DNA of 64,000 bases from Methylocystis echinoides. Its GTDB lineage: Bacteria > Pseudomonadota > Alphaproteobacteria > Rhizobiales > Beijerinckiaceae. Positions within the stretch are counted from its first letter, which is position 1. Each line of letters starts with the position of its first letter. Below the pieces are notes generated by a model that had not been told where the DNA came from, did not search any database, and saw nothing but the letters and a program-made list of their open reading frames with translations. The position numbers and the translations under genes are program-made. Below are positions 26,383 to 35,291 of the stretch, in pieces. The stretch lies in assembly GCF_040687965.1 (NCBI RefSeq), contig NZ_CP156084.1, forward strand, positions 1,688,501 to 1,752,500, written 5' to 3'.

Positions 26383-28179
26383 TCAGCGCTGGCGGACATA
26401 GCTTCCCGGCGCGGGCTCGAGCGGAACGTGGCCTTCTCGCGGCGCCCCAATCGGCGGCCGCGCGACCGGCTCCGCCGCGCTATGGCGCTCGAGCCACGCC
26501 GCCCAGGCCGGCCACCAGGAGCCTTCGATGAGTTTCGCGCGCTCGCGCCAATGATCGGGGCCGACATAGCGATCGTTTCGCGCCCGCACGGCAATATGGT
26601 GGCGCCTTCCGGGATGTCCGGGCTCCGAGACAATGCCGGCGTTGTGGCCGCCATTGGTGAGTACGAAGGTCATGTCATTGTCGGTGAAGAGATGGACCTT
26701 GTAGACCGAGCGCCAGGGCGAGATATGGTCCGTCTCCGTCCCGACGACGAACATGGGCGCGCTGATGTCCTTCAACGCGATCACTTCGTCATTGACCGCG
26801 AAGCGCCCGGCGGTCAGCCGATTCTCCAGAAAGAGCCCGCGCAGATATTGCGAATGCATGAGATAGGGCATGCGCGTCTGATCGGCGCTCCAGGCCATGA
26901 GGTCGGTTGCATGTTCGCGGTCCCCGAGCAGATATTCCTTGATCGCGCGCGCCCAGAATAATTCATTCGAGCGCAGCGCCATGAACACGCCCGCCATCTG
27001 ATGGGTGTCGAGATAGCCCTGATCCCACATCATGTCTTCGAGAAAGGCGACCTGCGCCGCGTCGACGAAGAGCATCAGGTCGCCGGGCTCGCTGAAATCG
27101 GTTTGCGAGGCGAGCAGGGTCACCGAAGCGAGACGATTGTCGCCGTCGCGCGCCATGGTCGCCGCGGCGATGGACAGCAACGTGCCGCCGAGACAATAGC
27201 CGGCCGCGTGAATCTTGCGTCCGGGCAGAACCGCTTCGACGACGTCGAGCGCCTCCATGATCCCCTGCGTGCGGTAATCGTCGAGCGTGACGTCGCGGTC
27301 CTCGGCGGTCGGGTTGCGCCAGGAGATCATGAACACGGTGAAGCCGCGCTCGACCAGATAGCGCACGAGCGAATGATGCGCGGCGAGATCGAGCACGTAA
27401 TATTTCATGATCCAGGCCGGAACGATGAGCAGCGGCTCGGCGTAGACGCTGTCGGTCGCGGGCTTGTACTGGATCAGCTCCATCAGATGATTGCGATAGA
27501 TCACCTCGCCGGGCGTCGCCGCGACGTCCTCGCCGACGACATAGCCATTGCCGTTTTCGCTCTGCGTCGCGACGTCGAGAAAATCTTCGAGGAAATAATC
27601 GAAGCCGCGCAACAGATTGGCGCCGCCTTCGCGTTGCGTGCGATCGGCGACGACGGGATTGAGCCAGGGCAGATTGGAAGGCGAGAAGGCGTCTAAATAT
27701 TTGAGCGCCAGAAAGGAGACGCGCGAAGCGTTGTTCGGGCGCATGCCGCGCACCTCGCGCGTGGCCTTTCGCCACCATTGCCGCTGGGCGAGGTGCGCCT
27801 GTTCGATGAAGAGATAGGGGAAGGTCCGCCACGCCGGATCGTCGAAGCGCCGGTCGTCGGGTTCCGGCGGGAACGGCCGCTCGGCCTTGTCGCTGAACAG
27901 ATTGTGCAGGCCGAAATGCGCGAGCCGCGCCGCGGAGGACCAGCCCTCCAGGGCAAGCTCCAATTGTCGGCCGGGCGCTTGCGCGAGATGCGACGCCCAA
28001 TCGATCCAGGCCGACATTTGCGCATGCGGCGAGATGCCTTGCGTAAAGCGGGCGGCGGTCGCCTGGGCGACGCGGTCCACCGTCTCGAAGGACTGCGGCC
28101 GGAGCAGCGGCATGAGCGGCGGCGTGGCGCGATGGAGGGGGCGCGGCGCGGCGTCGCGGCGTGTCGGCGGGGAGGTCAT
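26383..28179 (-). CDS. phaC: Poly(3-hydroxyalkanoate) synthase, class I type
   Basis: 598 residues. PHA synthase polymerises (R)-3-hydroxyacyl-CoA on granule surfaces. The lipase-like box is GYCLGG with the nucleophile Cys near residue 326; Asp in GTETDHISPW and His in TNGGHNAGI complete the triad. IVPAWIMKYYVLDLAAHHSLV and SWRNPTAEDRDVTLDDY are family blocks. An AGGAG five bases before ATG 28179 fixes the start. No phaA, phaB or phasin gene is adjacent. The next upstream genes on the strand are a PRPP synthase and a short second PhaC-like protein. Confidence 0.92.
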   Translation of the reverse strand: MTSPPTRRDAAPRPLHRATPPLMPLLRPQSFETVDRVAQATAARFTQGISPHAQMSAWIDWASHLAQAPGRQLELALEGWSSAARLAHFGLHNLFSDKAERPFPPEPDDRRFDDPAWRTFPYLFIEQAHLAQRQWWRKATREVRGMRPNNASRVSFLALKYLDAFSPSNLPWLNPVVADRTQREGGANLLRGFDYFLEDFLDVATQSENGNGYVVGEDVAATPGEVIYRNHLMELIQYKPATDSVYAEPLLIVPAWIMKYYVLDLAAHHSLVRYLVERGFTVFMISWRNPTAEDRDVTLDDYRTQGIMEALDVVEAVLPGRKIHAAGYCLGGTLLSIAAATMARDGDNRLASVTLLASQTDFSEPGDLMLFVDAAQVAFLEDMMWDQGYLDTHQMAGVFMALRSNELFWARAIKEYLLGDREHATDLMAWSADQTRMPYLMHSQYLRGLFLENRLTAGRFAVNDEVIALKDISAPMFVVGTETDHISPWRSVYKVHLFTDNDMTFVLTNGGHNAGIVSEPGHPGRRHHIAVRARNDRYVGPDHWRERAKLIEGSWWPAWAAWLERHSAAEPVARPPIGAPREGHVPLEPAPGSYVRQR

Positions 28180-28244
28180 GAGGCTCCTGGAGAATGAACT
28201 GGATCGCAACAATGGCGGTCAATTGTAGCGCTTCCGTGAAGGCG

Positions 28245-29240
28245 CTATGGGCCTTCCGCCAGCAGATCGACAATCGAGCGGTTCTCGTGACGACGCCTGA
28301 TGGCTTGCCCGATGAGCGGCGCCAGCGGGAGAACGGACAGCCGCGCGCCGAGCGCCTGGGCGACCGGGCTCTCCTCCGGGACAGGAACGGAGTCGGTCAG
28401 GATCAACCTGTCGATCGGGGCCGCGCCCAGGACTTGCCCCGCCGCCTTGGCGAAGACGCCATGCGTCGCGAGGGCGAAGACCTGTGCGGCCCCCTGCGCC
28501 CGACAAGCGGCCGCCGTGCGCGCGACCGTGCCGCCGCCGGCGATCAGATCGTCGAGGATGAGCGCCGTGCGGCCGGCGACGTCGCCGGCGAAAATCTCGC
28601 CGCTGACGCGCCCTTCGCTGCGCACCTTGTCCATGAAGGCCTTGGCGGCCGGCCGCTGCAACAGACGCTCCAGCCTTTGGCGGAAAAGCTCGGCGCGTTT
28701 CTCGCCGCCGAGGTCCGGCGACACGACGGCGACCGGGGCCTGGGCGACGAGCGGCGCGACATGTTTTGCAAACAGCGCATGAGCGTCGAGCGGCAGGGTT
28801 TCACAGCGGAAGGCGTTCTCGAACGCCGCAATATTATGGACGTCCACCGTCATCACCGCATCTGCGCGCATGGCGTCGAAAAGCTGCGCGACATAACGCG
28901 TGGCGATGGGATCGCGCGGCTTGGTGCGGCGATCCTTGCGCGAAAAGGCGAGATAGGGCGCGACCGCCGTGACGCGGGCGGCGCCGTTGTCCTTGAGCGC
29001 GCCAATGAAGAAAAGAAGCTTGAGGAGCTTGTCGGCGCCGCTCGCGCCAGCTTCGGCGTAAAGGCTCGACACCGCATAGACGTCGCGGCCGCGCACGCTC
29101 GTGAGCGGCCGCAGTTTATATTCGCCGTCTTCGAAAGCGCGCTCTTCGAGCGGCGCAAGGTCGAGTCCGACGGAGGCGGCGACCGCGGCGCCGAAGGAGC
29201 GGCTGGCGCCGAGCGCGAAGATCATGGGCTCCGTGGTCAT
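28245..29240 (-). CDS. prs: Divergent ribose-phosphate pyrophosphokinase (PRPP synthase)
   Basis: 331 residues. PRPP synthase transfers diphosphate from ATP to ribose-5-phosphate. The family core is present: FEDGEYKLRP, VTAVAPYLAFSRKDRRTKPRD (ATP loop) and VVSPDLGGEKRAELF, but the PRPP-binding loop reads ILDDLIAGGGTVART rather than the canonical DDxIDTGGT, and the ATP loop is longer than in the housekeeping enzyme. It may be a second paralogue. Its ATG overlaps the stop of the upstream PhaC-like gene (ATGA), so the two are translationally coupled. Confidence 0.8.
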   Translation of the reverse strand: MTTEPMIFALGASRSFGAAVAASVGLDLAPLEERAFEDGEYKLRPLTSVRGRDVYAVSSLYAEAGASGADKLLKLLFFIGALKDNGAARVTAVAPYLAFSRKDRRTKPRDPIATRYVAQLFDAMRADAVMTVDVHNIAAFENAFRCETLPLDAHALFAKHVAPLVAQAPVAVVSPDLGGEKRAELFRQRLERLLQRPAAKAFMDKVRSEGRVSGEIFAGDVAGRTALILDDLIAGGGTVARTAAACRAQGAAQVFALATHGVFAKAAGQVLGAAPIDRLILTDSVPVPEESPVAQALGARLSVLPLAPLIGQAIRRRHENRSIVDLLAEGP

Positions 29241-30304
29241 GGATGCGCCTCCGCCTTTGTGAGCCAGGCCGCGACGCGCGGCCATTCTCGTGCAATCGTC
29301 TTTCGTCCCATGAACAACGCGAGGTGACCGCAAGGCGCTTGCGCCGTCTCCGCCGCTCCTTGTGTAAGGCGCGTGACGGCGAGGGCCTGCGCTGGCGGGG
29401 CAATGGCGTCTTTCTCGCCGATGAGCAGGAACAAAGGGTGGCGAAGGACGGCAAGATCGACGGGGCGGCCGAGGGCCGGGAAGCCGCCTTTCGCGAGAAG
29501 ATTGTCACGAAAGAGATGTCGGAAGACTTCATGGAAATAGGGGCCCGGCAGATCGAGCGTGCGGCGGTCCCATTCCCGAAAGGCCGCCGCCGCCCGCGCC
29601 GCGCGCGGCGCGCTGAAGGGCGGCTCGATCTCGAGCGCGTCGATCAGGCGCTTTTCACAGTCGTCTTCGCGCGGCCAGAGCGGCGCCATCCGCTCGCCCT
29701 TCACGCATCCGCCGCCGAGGTCGATGAGCCGTCGGATTTCGTCGTCGCAGGTTGATTTCACCGGCTCCGATAGCGCCGAGGCCTCGGCGGCCACGTCGAC
29801 CGGCGCGCCGGCGAGGACGATGCGGCTGACCTTCGCCGGAAAACGCGCGGCATAAAGGAGCGAGAGCCACCCGCCCTGGCAAAGGCCGACGAGGTCGACC
29901 GGCGCGCCCAGATCGTCGATTGCGACATTGAGCGCGGCCAGGAGATCGTCGATCGTTTCGAGCCGCGTCGCCGGCGTCGCCGATTTCCACTCGATCAGAT
30001 AGAGACGCCGGCAGCCATGGCGCAGCAGCGTCGCCACAATGCTGTGGCCCGGCGCAAGGTCGGCGATCTGCGCGTCATGCAGGGCGAAGGGCGAGAGAAT
30101 CACAGCCGGCCGCTGCTTCCTTGCGGTGGAGAAATCCCACAGGCGCATGGAGGCGAGCTCGAGCGTAAGACGGGCGGGCGTCGTCCATGGCGGCGGCGGC
30201 CGCCCCGCCGTCGCCTCATCGCCGGGCTCGAGCGCGCGACGCCACATCTCGAGCGAGGCCAGCGGCCAGTCCCAGAGATGTCGCGTCCAGTCTTCCCAGG
30301 CCAT
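29237..30304 (-). CDS. Short PhaC-like alpha/beta hydrolase (class III PHA synthase-like)
   Basis: 355 residues from MAWEDWTRHLWDWPLASLE; the long upstream open frame is a shadow. An alpha/beta fold with VDLVGLCQGGWLSLLYAARF: Cys in the nucleophile elbow (GLCQGG, near 141), as in class III PhaC, and not Ser as in depolymerases. LLIGEKDAIAPP (Asp) and APCGHLALFMG (His) complete the triad. Length matches class III PhaC, yet no PhaE partner is present. It could be a second synthase, a PHA-modifying thioesterase or an inactive partner. The stop overlaps the PRPP synthase start. Confidence 0.75.
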   Translation of the reverse strand: MAWEDWTRHLWDWPLASLEMWRRALEPGDEATAGRPPPPWTTPARLTLELASMRLWDFSTARKQRPAVILSPFALHDAQIADLAPGHSIVATLLRHGCRRLYLIEWKSATPATRLETIDDLLAALNVAIDDLGAPVDLVGLCQGGWLSLLYAARFPAKVSRIVLAGAPVDVAAEASALSEPVKSTCDDEIRRLIDLGGGCVKGERMAPLWPREDDCEKRLIDALEIEPPFSAPRAARAAAAFREWDRRTLDLPGPYFHEVFRHLFRDNLLAKGGFPALGRPVDLAVLRHPLFLLIGEKDAIAPPAQALAVTRLTQGAAETAQAPCGHLALFMGRKTIAREWPRVAAWLTKAEAHP

Positions 30305-30376
30305 CGCCTTTTCCGTCCTGCTCGTGAGCGGGCTATCATATGTGAGGGGAGACGAGAATGGCGACGGCGCGCAAGC

Positions 30377-31426
30377 GTGAACGAGACAGCCGACGTGAGC
30401 AGCCTCATCGAAAGCGGCGACATGCTTGAGCCTTCTTTGGCGGAGAAGCTCAGATTCCTGAGCGCGCCCGCGTCCTACGTCTTTGGCCCGGCGTCGGTCG
30501 AGGCGGTCGAGACGCACATGTCCTATGTCTTTCTCGCCGGCGCGCGCGCCTATAAGCTCAAGAAGCCCGTGCGCTATCCCTTCCTCGATTTCTCGACGCT
30601 CGAGGCGCGCGAAGAGGATTGCCGCGCGGAGGCGCAGCTCAACCGGCGTCTGGCGCCGGACGTCTATCTCGGCGTCGTGGCGCTCACGACGGAAGAGGGT
30701 CGACTGGCCATTGGCGGCGGCGGCGTCGTGGTCGACTGGCTCGTCGAAATGCGTCGGCTGCCGCGCGACCTGATGCTTGACAGGCTCATTGCGCAGGGCG
30801 GCCCGAGCGACGCGCAGCTCGGTGAAATCTGCGACGCTCTGGCGCGCTTCTACCGCGGCGCCGATCGCACATTCCTCACTGCCTCGGACTATGTCGCGCG
30901 CTTCGTCGCCGAACAGCGCCTCAACCGCGCGGTCTTGACGCGGCCAGACTTCGCCAGCCGTGACCAGGCGGCCCGCTTGCTCGACGCCTTGGACGCGCGC
31001 CTCGCCGCAGCCCGGGGGCGGTTGGAGGCGCGCCTGCTGGAGGGGCATGTCGTCGACGGCCACGGCGATTTGCGGCCCGAGCATATTTGTCTCAATCACC
31101 CCGTAGTCATATTCGACTGTCTCGAGTTCAATGCGGCGCTCAGGCAGGTCGACCCTTTCGACGAAATCGCGCTTCTCGGCGTCGAATGTGCGCAGCTCGG
31201 CGCGCCGGCGCTGTTGCGGCGCTTCACGGAGGCGCTTGCGGAACGACTTGGCGCGCCGCCGCCTTACGATCTCGTGGCGCTTTACGGGGCCTGGCGGGCG
31301 GCGCTGCGCGCGCGGCTGTCCTTCGCGCATCTTCTTGAGCCCGCGCCGCGCCATCCACAGAAATGGACGCCGCTCGCGGGCCGCTATCTTTCAATAGCAG
31401 AGCGCCTTCTGGCGCAGGACTTCTAA
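30377..31426 (+). CDS. Aminoglycoside phosphotransferase/kinase-like protein (COG2187 type)
   Basis: About 349 residues from GTG 30377 (ATG 30422 is an alternative). Kinase-like fold features: MSYVFLAGARAYKLKKPVRY (Lys of the N-lobe), VDGHGDLRPEHICL (catalytic loop with HGDL and Asn replaced by His) and VVIFDCLEFN (metal-binding Asp). Homologues are often fused to a P-loop kinase domain, which is absent here. Substrate unknown. The stop TAA is immediately followed by the ATG of the next gene, so both are one operon. Confidence 0.75.
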   Translation: MNETADVSSLIESGDMLEPSLAEKLRFLSAPASYVFGPASVEAVETHMSYVFLAGARAYKLKKPVRYPFLDFSTLEAREEDCRAEAQLNRRLAPDVYLGVVALTTEEGRLAIGGGGVVVDWLVEMRRLPRDLMLDRLIAQGGPSDAQLGEICDALARFYRGADRTFLTASDYVARFVAEQRLNRAVLTRPDFASRDQAARLLDALDARLAAARGRLEARLLEGHVVDGHGDLRPEHICLNHPVVIFDCLEFNAALRQVDPFDEIALLGVECAQLGAPALLRRFTEALAERLGAPPPYDLVALYGAWRAALRARLSFAHLLEPAPRHPQKWTPLAGRYLSIAERLLAQDF

Positions 31427-32101
31427 ATGAAGGGAACGAACGTGCCGTTTCTCGACCGTGAAGAAGCGGGCCGACGGCTCGCCGAAGAACTGGCTCCCCG
31501 CCTTACCGGCGCGGAGGTCGTCGTTTTCGCGCTGCCGCGGGGCGGCGCGCCGGTGGCGGCGCCGATCGCCCGAGCGCTGAAGGCGCCGCTCGATCTGGCG
31601 CTGGTCCGAAAGATCGGCTCGCCCTATCAGCCCGAACTCGCCATGGGCGCCGTCGCCGACAGCGGAACGCCTGTCGTGGTGCGCAACGAGGACGTGATCG
31701 AGCTCATCGGCGTCAGCGACGCTCGTTTCAACGAGGCCTGCGCGCACGAATGCGCCGAGATCGAACGGCGACGCAAACTCTACTTCGGCTCCCGGCGCCG
31801 CGCCGACGCAAGGGGCCGGGTCGCCGTGGTCGTCGACGACGGCGTCGCCACCGGCGCGACGACGCGCGCCGCGCTGCGGGCGGTGCGGGCGCAGGCGCCG
31901 AAACGGCTGATCCTCGCCGTCCCGGTGGCGTCGACCGAAGCCCTCGACGCGCTGCGCGCCGAAGCGGACGAGATCGTCTGCCTCGAGGCGCATGAGTATT
32001 TTTATGGCGTCGGCGGCTATTACGCCGATTTCCGTCAGGTCTCCGATGACGAAGTGATCGAGCTGCTCGATCAGTATGGGACGGGCGCGGCGCGCGGCTA
32101 A
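31427..32101 (+). CDS. Phosphoribosyltransferase domain protein (COG1926 type)
   Basis: 224 residues. Type I PRTase fold: FALPRGGAPVAAPIARALKA near the N-terminus and the PRPP loop VVVDDGVATGATTRAALRAV, with the two acidic residues and ATGAT. LVRKIGSPYQPELAMGAVA is characteristic of the COG1926 group, whose substrates are not established; members often sit with dienelactone hydrolase-like or kinase-like genes. Translationally coupled to the preceding kinase-like gene and about 97 bases before ppsA. Confidence 0.8.
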   Translation: MKGTNVPFLDREEAGRRLAEELAPRLTGAEVVVFALPRGGAPVAAPIARALKAPLDLALVRKIGSPYQPELAMGAVADSGTPVVVRNEDVIELIGVSDARFNEACAHECAEIERRRKLYFGSRRRADARGRVAVVVDDGVATGATTRAALRAVRAQAPKRLILAVPVASTEALDALRAEADEIVCLEAHEYFYGVGGYYADFRQVSDDEVIELLDQYGTGAARG

Positions 32102-32198
32102 ATGCCTCAAGGCCCCGCGCGCCCGTCAGCCTGTTAATTTTCCTTCGTATCGGTTTTCGATAAGGTCGCGACGCCCCAACCGAGAAGTGGTTCGATAC

Positions 32199-34646
32199 AT
32201 GCACGACAAAAACCAGCCGGCCCCTTCCTCCGTCCGTGGCGACGGCCGCTATGTCCGCTTCTTTTCCGAGGTTGGCATAGAGGACGTTCCGCTCGTGGGC
32301 GGCAAGAACGCTTCCCTCGGTGAAATGTATCGCGAATTGACGGCGAAGGGCCTTCGCGTTCCGAACGGCTTCGCGGTCACGGCCGAGGCCTATCGTCGCG
32401 TATTGGACGATGCGGGCGCGTGGGATGCGCTGAAAGCGGCGCTCGAGGGGCTCAATCCGGACGATGTGGACGACCTCGCCCGCCGCGCCGCCCGCGCGCG
32501 CGACATCGTCTATGGCGCGGGCCTCCCGGTGGAGGTCGAGGCCGACATCCGCGCCGGGCTCGCGCGGCTTACCGACGAATATGGGCCGGACCTCTCGGTC
32601 GCCGTTCGCTCGTCGGCGACGGCTGAAGATTTGCCGAGCGCCAGTTTCGCCGGACAGCACGACACCTATCTCAACGTGCAGGGTCCGGCGGCCGTGCTCG
32701 ACGCCGTGCGCCATTGTTTCGCGAGCCTCTTCACCGATCGCGCCATCCGCTACCGCATCGACAATGGCTTCGACCATTTCAAAGTGTTCAATTCCGTCGC
32801 CGTCATGAAAATGGTGCGCTCCGACCTCGCGGCGTCGGGCGTCATCTTCACGATCGACACCGAAACCGGCTTCGAGGACGTCGTCTTCATCACCGGCGCC
32901 TATGGGCTCGGCGAGAACGTCGTGCAGGGCGCGGTCGACCCAGATGAGTTCTATGTCTTCAAGCCGACCTACAAGGCCGGCAAGCGCGCCGTGTTGAAGC
33001 GGTCGCTCGGGCCGAAGAAGATCAAGATGATCTTCTCCAGCCGCGGCCGCGCAACGACGCGCAACATTCCGACCGACCGCAAGGAGCGCGAGAAATTCTG
33101 CATCACCGACGCAGAGGCGCTGGCGCTCGCAGGGCAGGCGATCGCCATCGAAGAACATTACAGCGCCAAGGCCGGCGCGCGTCGTCCCATGGATATCGAA
33201 TGGGCCAAGGACGGCGTCGACGGCGAGCTCTATATCGTCCAGGCGCGGCCCGAAACCGTCGCCTCGCGAAAAAATCGCAACGTCGTCGAGGAATATCGCG
33301 TCAAGAAGCATGGACCGGTGAAGGTCGAGGGCCGCGCCGTCGGCGCCAAGATCGCCTTCGGCAAGGCGCGCGTCATCGAGCATGCAAGCGAGCTCTCGAA
33401 ATTCGTCCCCGGTGAAATCCTCGTCGCCGACACGACCTCTCCCGACTGGGGCACGGTGATGAAGTCGGCCGCCGGCATCGTCACCAATCGCGGCGGACGC
33501 ACCTGCCATGCGGCCATCGTCGCGCGCGAACTCGGCATTCCGGCGATTGTCGGAACCGATCAGGCGACGCATGTCATTCGCACCGGCGATCTCATCGCGG
33601 TGAGCTGCGCCGAGGGCGACGTCGGCAAGGTCTATGAGGGCGAGATCGACTTCGACGTCGTCAAGACGGACCTTACGAGCCTCGAGCGGCCGGCGACGCA
33701 TCTCATGATGAACGTCGGCAACCCGGAAGTCGCCCTTGGCCTGTCCGCGCTGCCGAACGACGGCGTTGGCCTCGCGCGCATGGAGTTCATCATTTCGGAG
33801 TCGATCAAGGCGCATCCGATGGCGCTCATTCATCCGGAAAAGCTCGACGACAAGGAGCGCGCCGAGATCGCGCGACTCACGGCGCATTATCCGAGCCCGC
33901 GCGATTTCTTCGTCGAGCGCCTCTCCGAGGGCGTCGGAACGATTGCGGCGGCCTTCTATCCCAAGCCCGTCATCGTGCGCATGTCCGACTTCAAGAGCAA
34001 TGAATATGCGACGCTGCTCGGCGGCCGCGCCTTCGAGGGCAAGGAAGAGAATCCGATGATCGGCTTCCGCGGGGCCTCTCGTTACGCGCACCCCAACTAC
34101 CGCGAAGGCTTCGCGCTCGAATGCGCGGCGATGAAGCGCGTTCGCGACGAACTCGGTCTTGCGAACGTCAAACTGATGATCCCCTTCTGCCGACGCGTCG
34201 AGGAAGCGGAGCGCGTGATCGCGCTGATGCGCGAACTCGGCCTCGAACGCGGCAAGAACGGCCTCGAAATCTATGTGATGTGCGAGATCCCCAACAACGT
34301 GTTGCTGATCGACGAATTCTCGAAGCATTTTGACGGATTCTCGATCGGCTCGAACGATCTCACCCAGCTGACCCTGGGGGTCGACCGCGATTCCGAAATC
34401 GTCGCCTTCGATTTCGACGAGCGCGACGCGGGCGTGAAGACGATCATCCGCTTGGCGATCGAGGGCGCGAAGCGCAACGGGCGCCATATTGGAATCTGCG
34501 GCCAAGCGCCGTCGGATTATCCGGAAATGGCGGAGTTCCTCGTGCGACTCGGGATCGATTCGATCAGCCTCAACCCTGATACGGTGCTGCACACGACGAC
34601 GCGCCTCGTCGAACTGGAGAAGAATCTCGGCCGCGCACGTCGATAG
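32199..34646 (+). CDS. ppsA: Phosphoenolpyruvate synthase (pyruvate, water dikinase)
   Basis: 815 residues, full length. Makes PEP from pyruvate and ATP for gluconeogenesis. N-terminal ATP-grasp part with VGGKNASLGEMYREL and SVAVRSSATAEDLPSASFAG, swivelling phosphohistidine domain GGRTCHAAIVARELGIPAIVG (His near 437), C-terminal TIM barrel with FSIGSNDLTQLTLGVDRDS and ICGQAPSDYPEMAEF. In the last, the catalytic Cys sits in the usual ICGQ position. Start ATG 32199 gives the family N-terminus. It may be read through from the phosphoribosyltransferase gene or have its own promoter. Confidence 0.95.
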   Translation: MHDKNQPAPSSVRGDGRYVRFFSEVGIEDVPLVGGKNASLGEMYRELTAKGLRVPNGFAVTAEAYRRVLDDAGAWDALKAALEGLNPDDVDDLARRAARARDIVYGAGLPVEVEADIRAGLARLTDEYGPDLSVAVRSSATAEDLPSASFAGQHDTYLNVQGPAAVLDAVRHCFASLFTDRAIRYRIDNGFDHFKVFNSVAVMKMVRSDLAASGVIFTIDTETGFEDVVFITGAYGLGENVVQGAVDPDEFYVFKPTYKAGKRAVLKRSLGPKKIKMIFSSRGRATTRNIPTDRKEREKFCITDAEALALAGQAIAIEEHYSAKAGARRPMDIEWAKDGVDGELYIVQARPETVASRKNRNVVEEYRVKKHGPVKVEGRAVGAKIAFGKARVIEHASELSKFVPGEILVADTTSPDWGTVMKSAAGIVTNRGGRTCHAAIVARELGIPAIVGTDQATHVIRTGDLIAVSCAEGDVGKVYEGEIDFDVVKTDLTSLERPATHLMMNVGNPEVALGLSALPNDGVGLARMEFIISESIKAHPMALIHPEKLDDKERAEIARLTAHYPSPRDFFVERLSEGVGTIAAAFYPKPVIVRMSDFKSNEYATLLGGRAFEGKEENPMIGFRGASRYAHPNYREGFALECAAMKRVRDELGLANVKLMIPFCRRVEEAERVIALMRELGLERGKNGLEIYVMCEIPNNVLLIDEFSKHFDGFSIGSNDLTQLTLGVDRDSEIVAFDFDERDAGVKTIIRLAIEGAKRNGRHIGICGQAPSDYPEMAEFLVRLGIDSISLNPDTVLHTTTRLVELEKNLGRARR

Positions 34647-34804
34647 CAGGCGCGCAATCGCGGGGTTGACACAGAGGCGACCAGCGACAGGTTCCCTTCA
34701 TCGTCTCTGGCGCGGCGCGGCAAGGCGACGGCTTCTTTTCCTTCGAGAGACCTCTGACTTGCTGCGCGCTTGCGCCCAGGACCCGAGAAAAAGGGACAAT
34801 CCGC

Positions 34805-35062
34805 ATGGATAACTCTGTCAACGTCATCGCCTCGGCCGCCTTTGCCTGCGGCTTCGCCGTCCTCGTTTCAGCACCCGCGGCGGCGCTGCCCGTCGCCAGG
34901 GTCGGGGTCGACGCAACGCCCGCGACGGAGCCGGTCCACGCAGTGCGGGTGTGTGGCCCGCGCGGCTGTTTCTTGACGACCGCTGGTCATCGCCACGGCT
35001 GGCGCCGCTACGGCTGGCGGCCGCACCGCCATTGGGGGTGGCGTGGCCATCATTGGCGCTGA
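34805..35062 (+). CDS. Small exported His/Trp/Arg-rich protein
   Basis: 85 residues. A signal peptide (to about AAALP) is followed by a short linker, VCGPRGCFLTTAG with a Cys pair, and a C-terminal tail of about 25 residues made almost only of His, Arg, Trp, Gly and Tyr (GHRHGWRRYGWRPHRHWGW). Such tails may bind metal ions or polyanions. Similar tiny proteins appear unnamed in rhizobial genomes, as far as I recall. It is a monocistronic unit ending in a clear intrinsic terminator. Confidence 0.7.
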   Translation: MDNSVNVIASAAFACGFAVLVSAPAAALPVARVGVDATPATEPVHAVRVCGPRGCFLTTAGHRHGWRRYGWRPHRHWGWRGHHWR

Positions 35063-35071
35063 CCCCATGTG

Positions 35072-35111
35072 AAAAACGGCCCGGCGGTACATCCGCGCTC
35101 GGGCCGTTTTT
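35072..35111 (+). terminator. Intrinsic terminator
   Basis: AAAAACGGCCCG and CGGGCCGTTTTT form a 12-bp perfect inverted repeat ending in a T-run, nine bases after the stop of the His/Trp-rich protein gene. It is the best textbook terminator in the window and would work on either strand. Confidence 0.85.
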
Positions 35112-35291
35112 CTCCGGCGGAACGGGCCGCCGGCTCATCCAAGAGATAGGCGCGGATCCGGCCGCTGCAAGGTGAGCCGTCCGGCGCGCAAAACCATTAA
35201 ACAATTCGTGGCTGTTGCGAGGCTGTCATAGCCGCGCACGCATAAAATATGCACTCTCGCCTGTGGTCATCGGCGCAGGCGGAACGGCGAT

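Noticed and set aside
31728-34592. 954-residue minus-strand ORF
   Set aside because: Exact antisense of ppsA and the phosphoribosyltransferase; caused by high-GC codon bias. No family motif.
34666-34694. TTGACA box after ppsA as promoter of the small exported gene
   Set aside because: No acceptable -10 hexamer at the proper distance.
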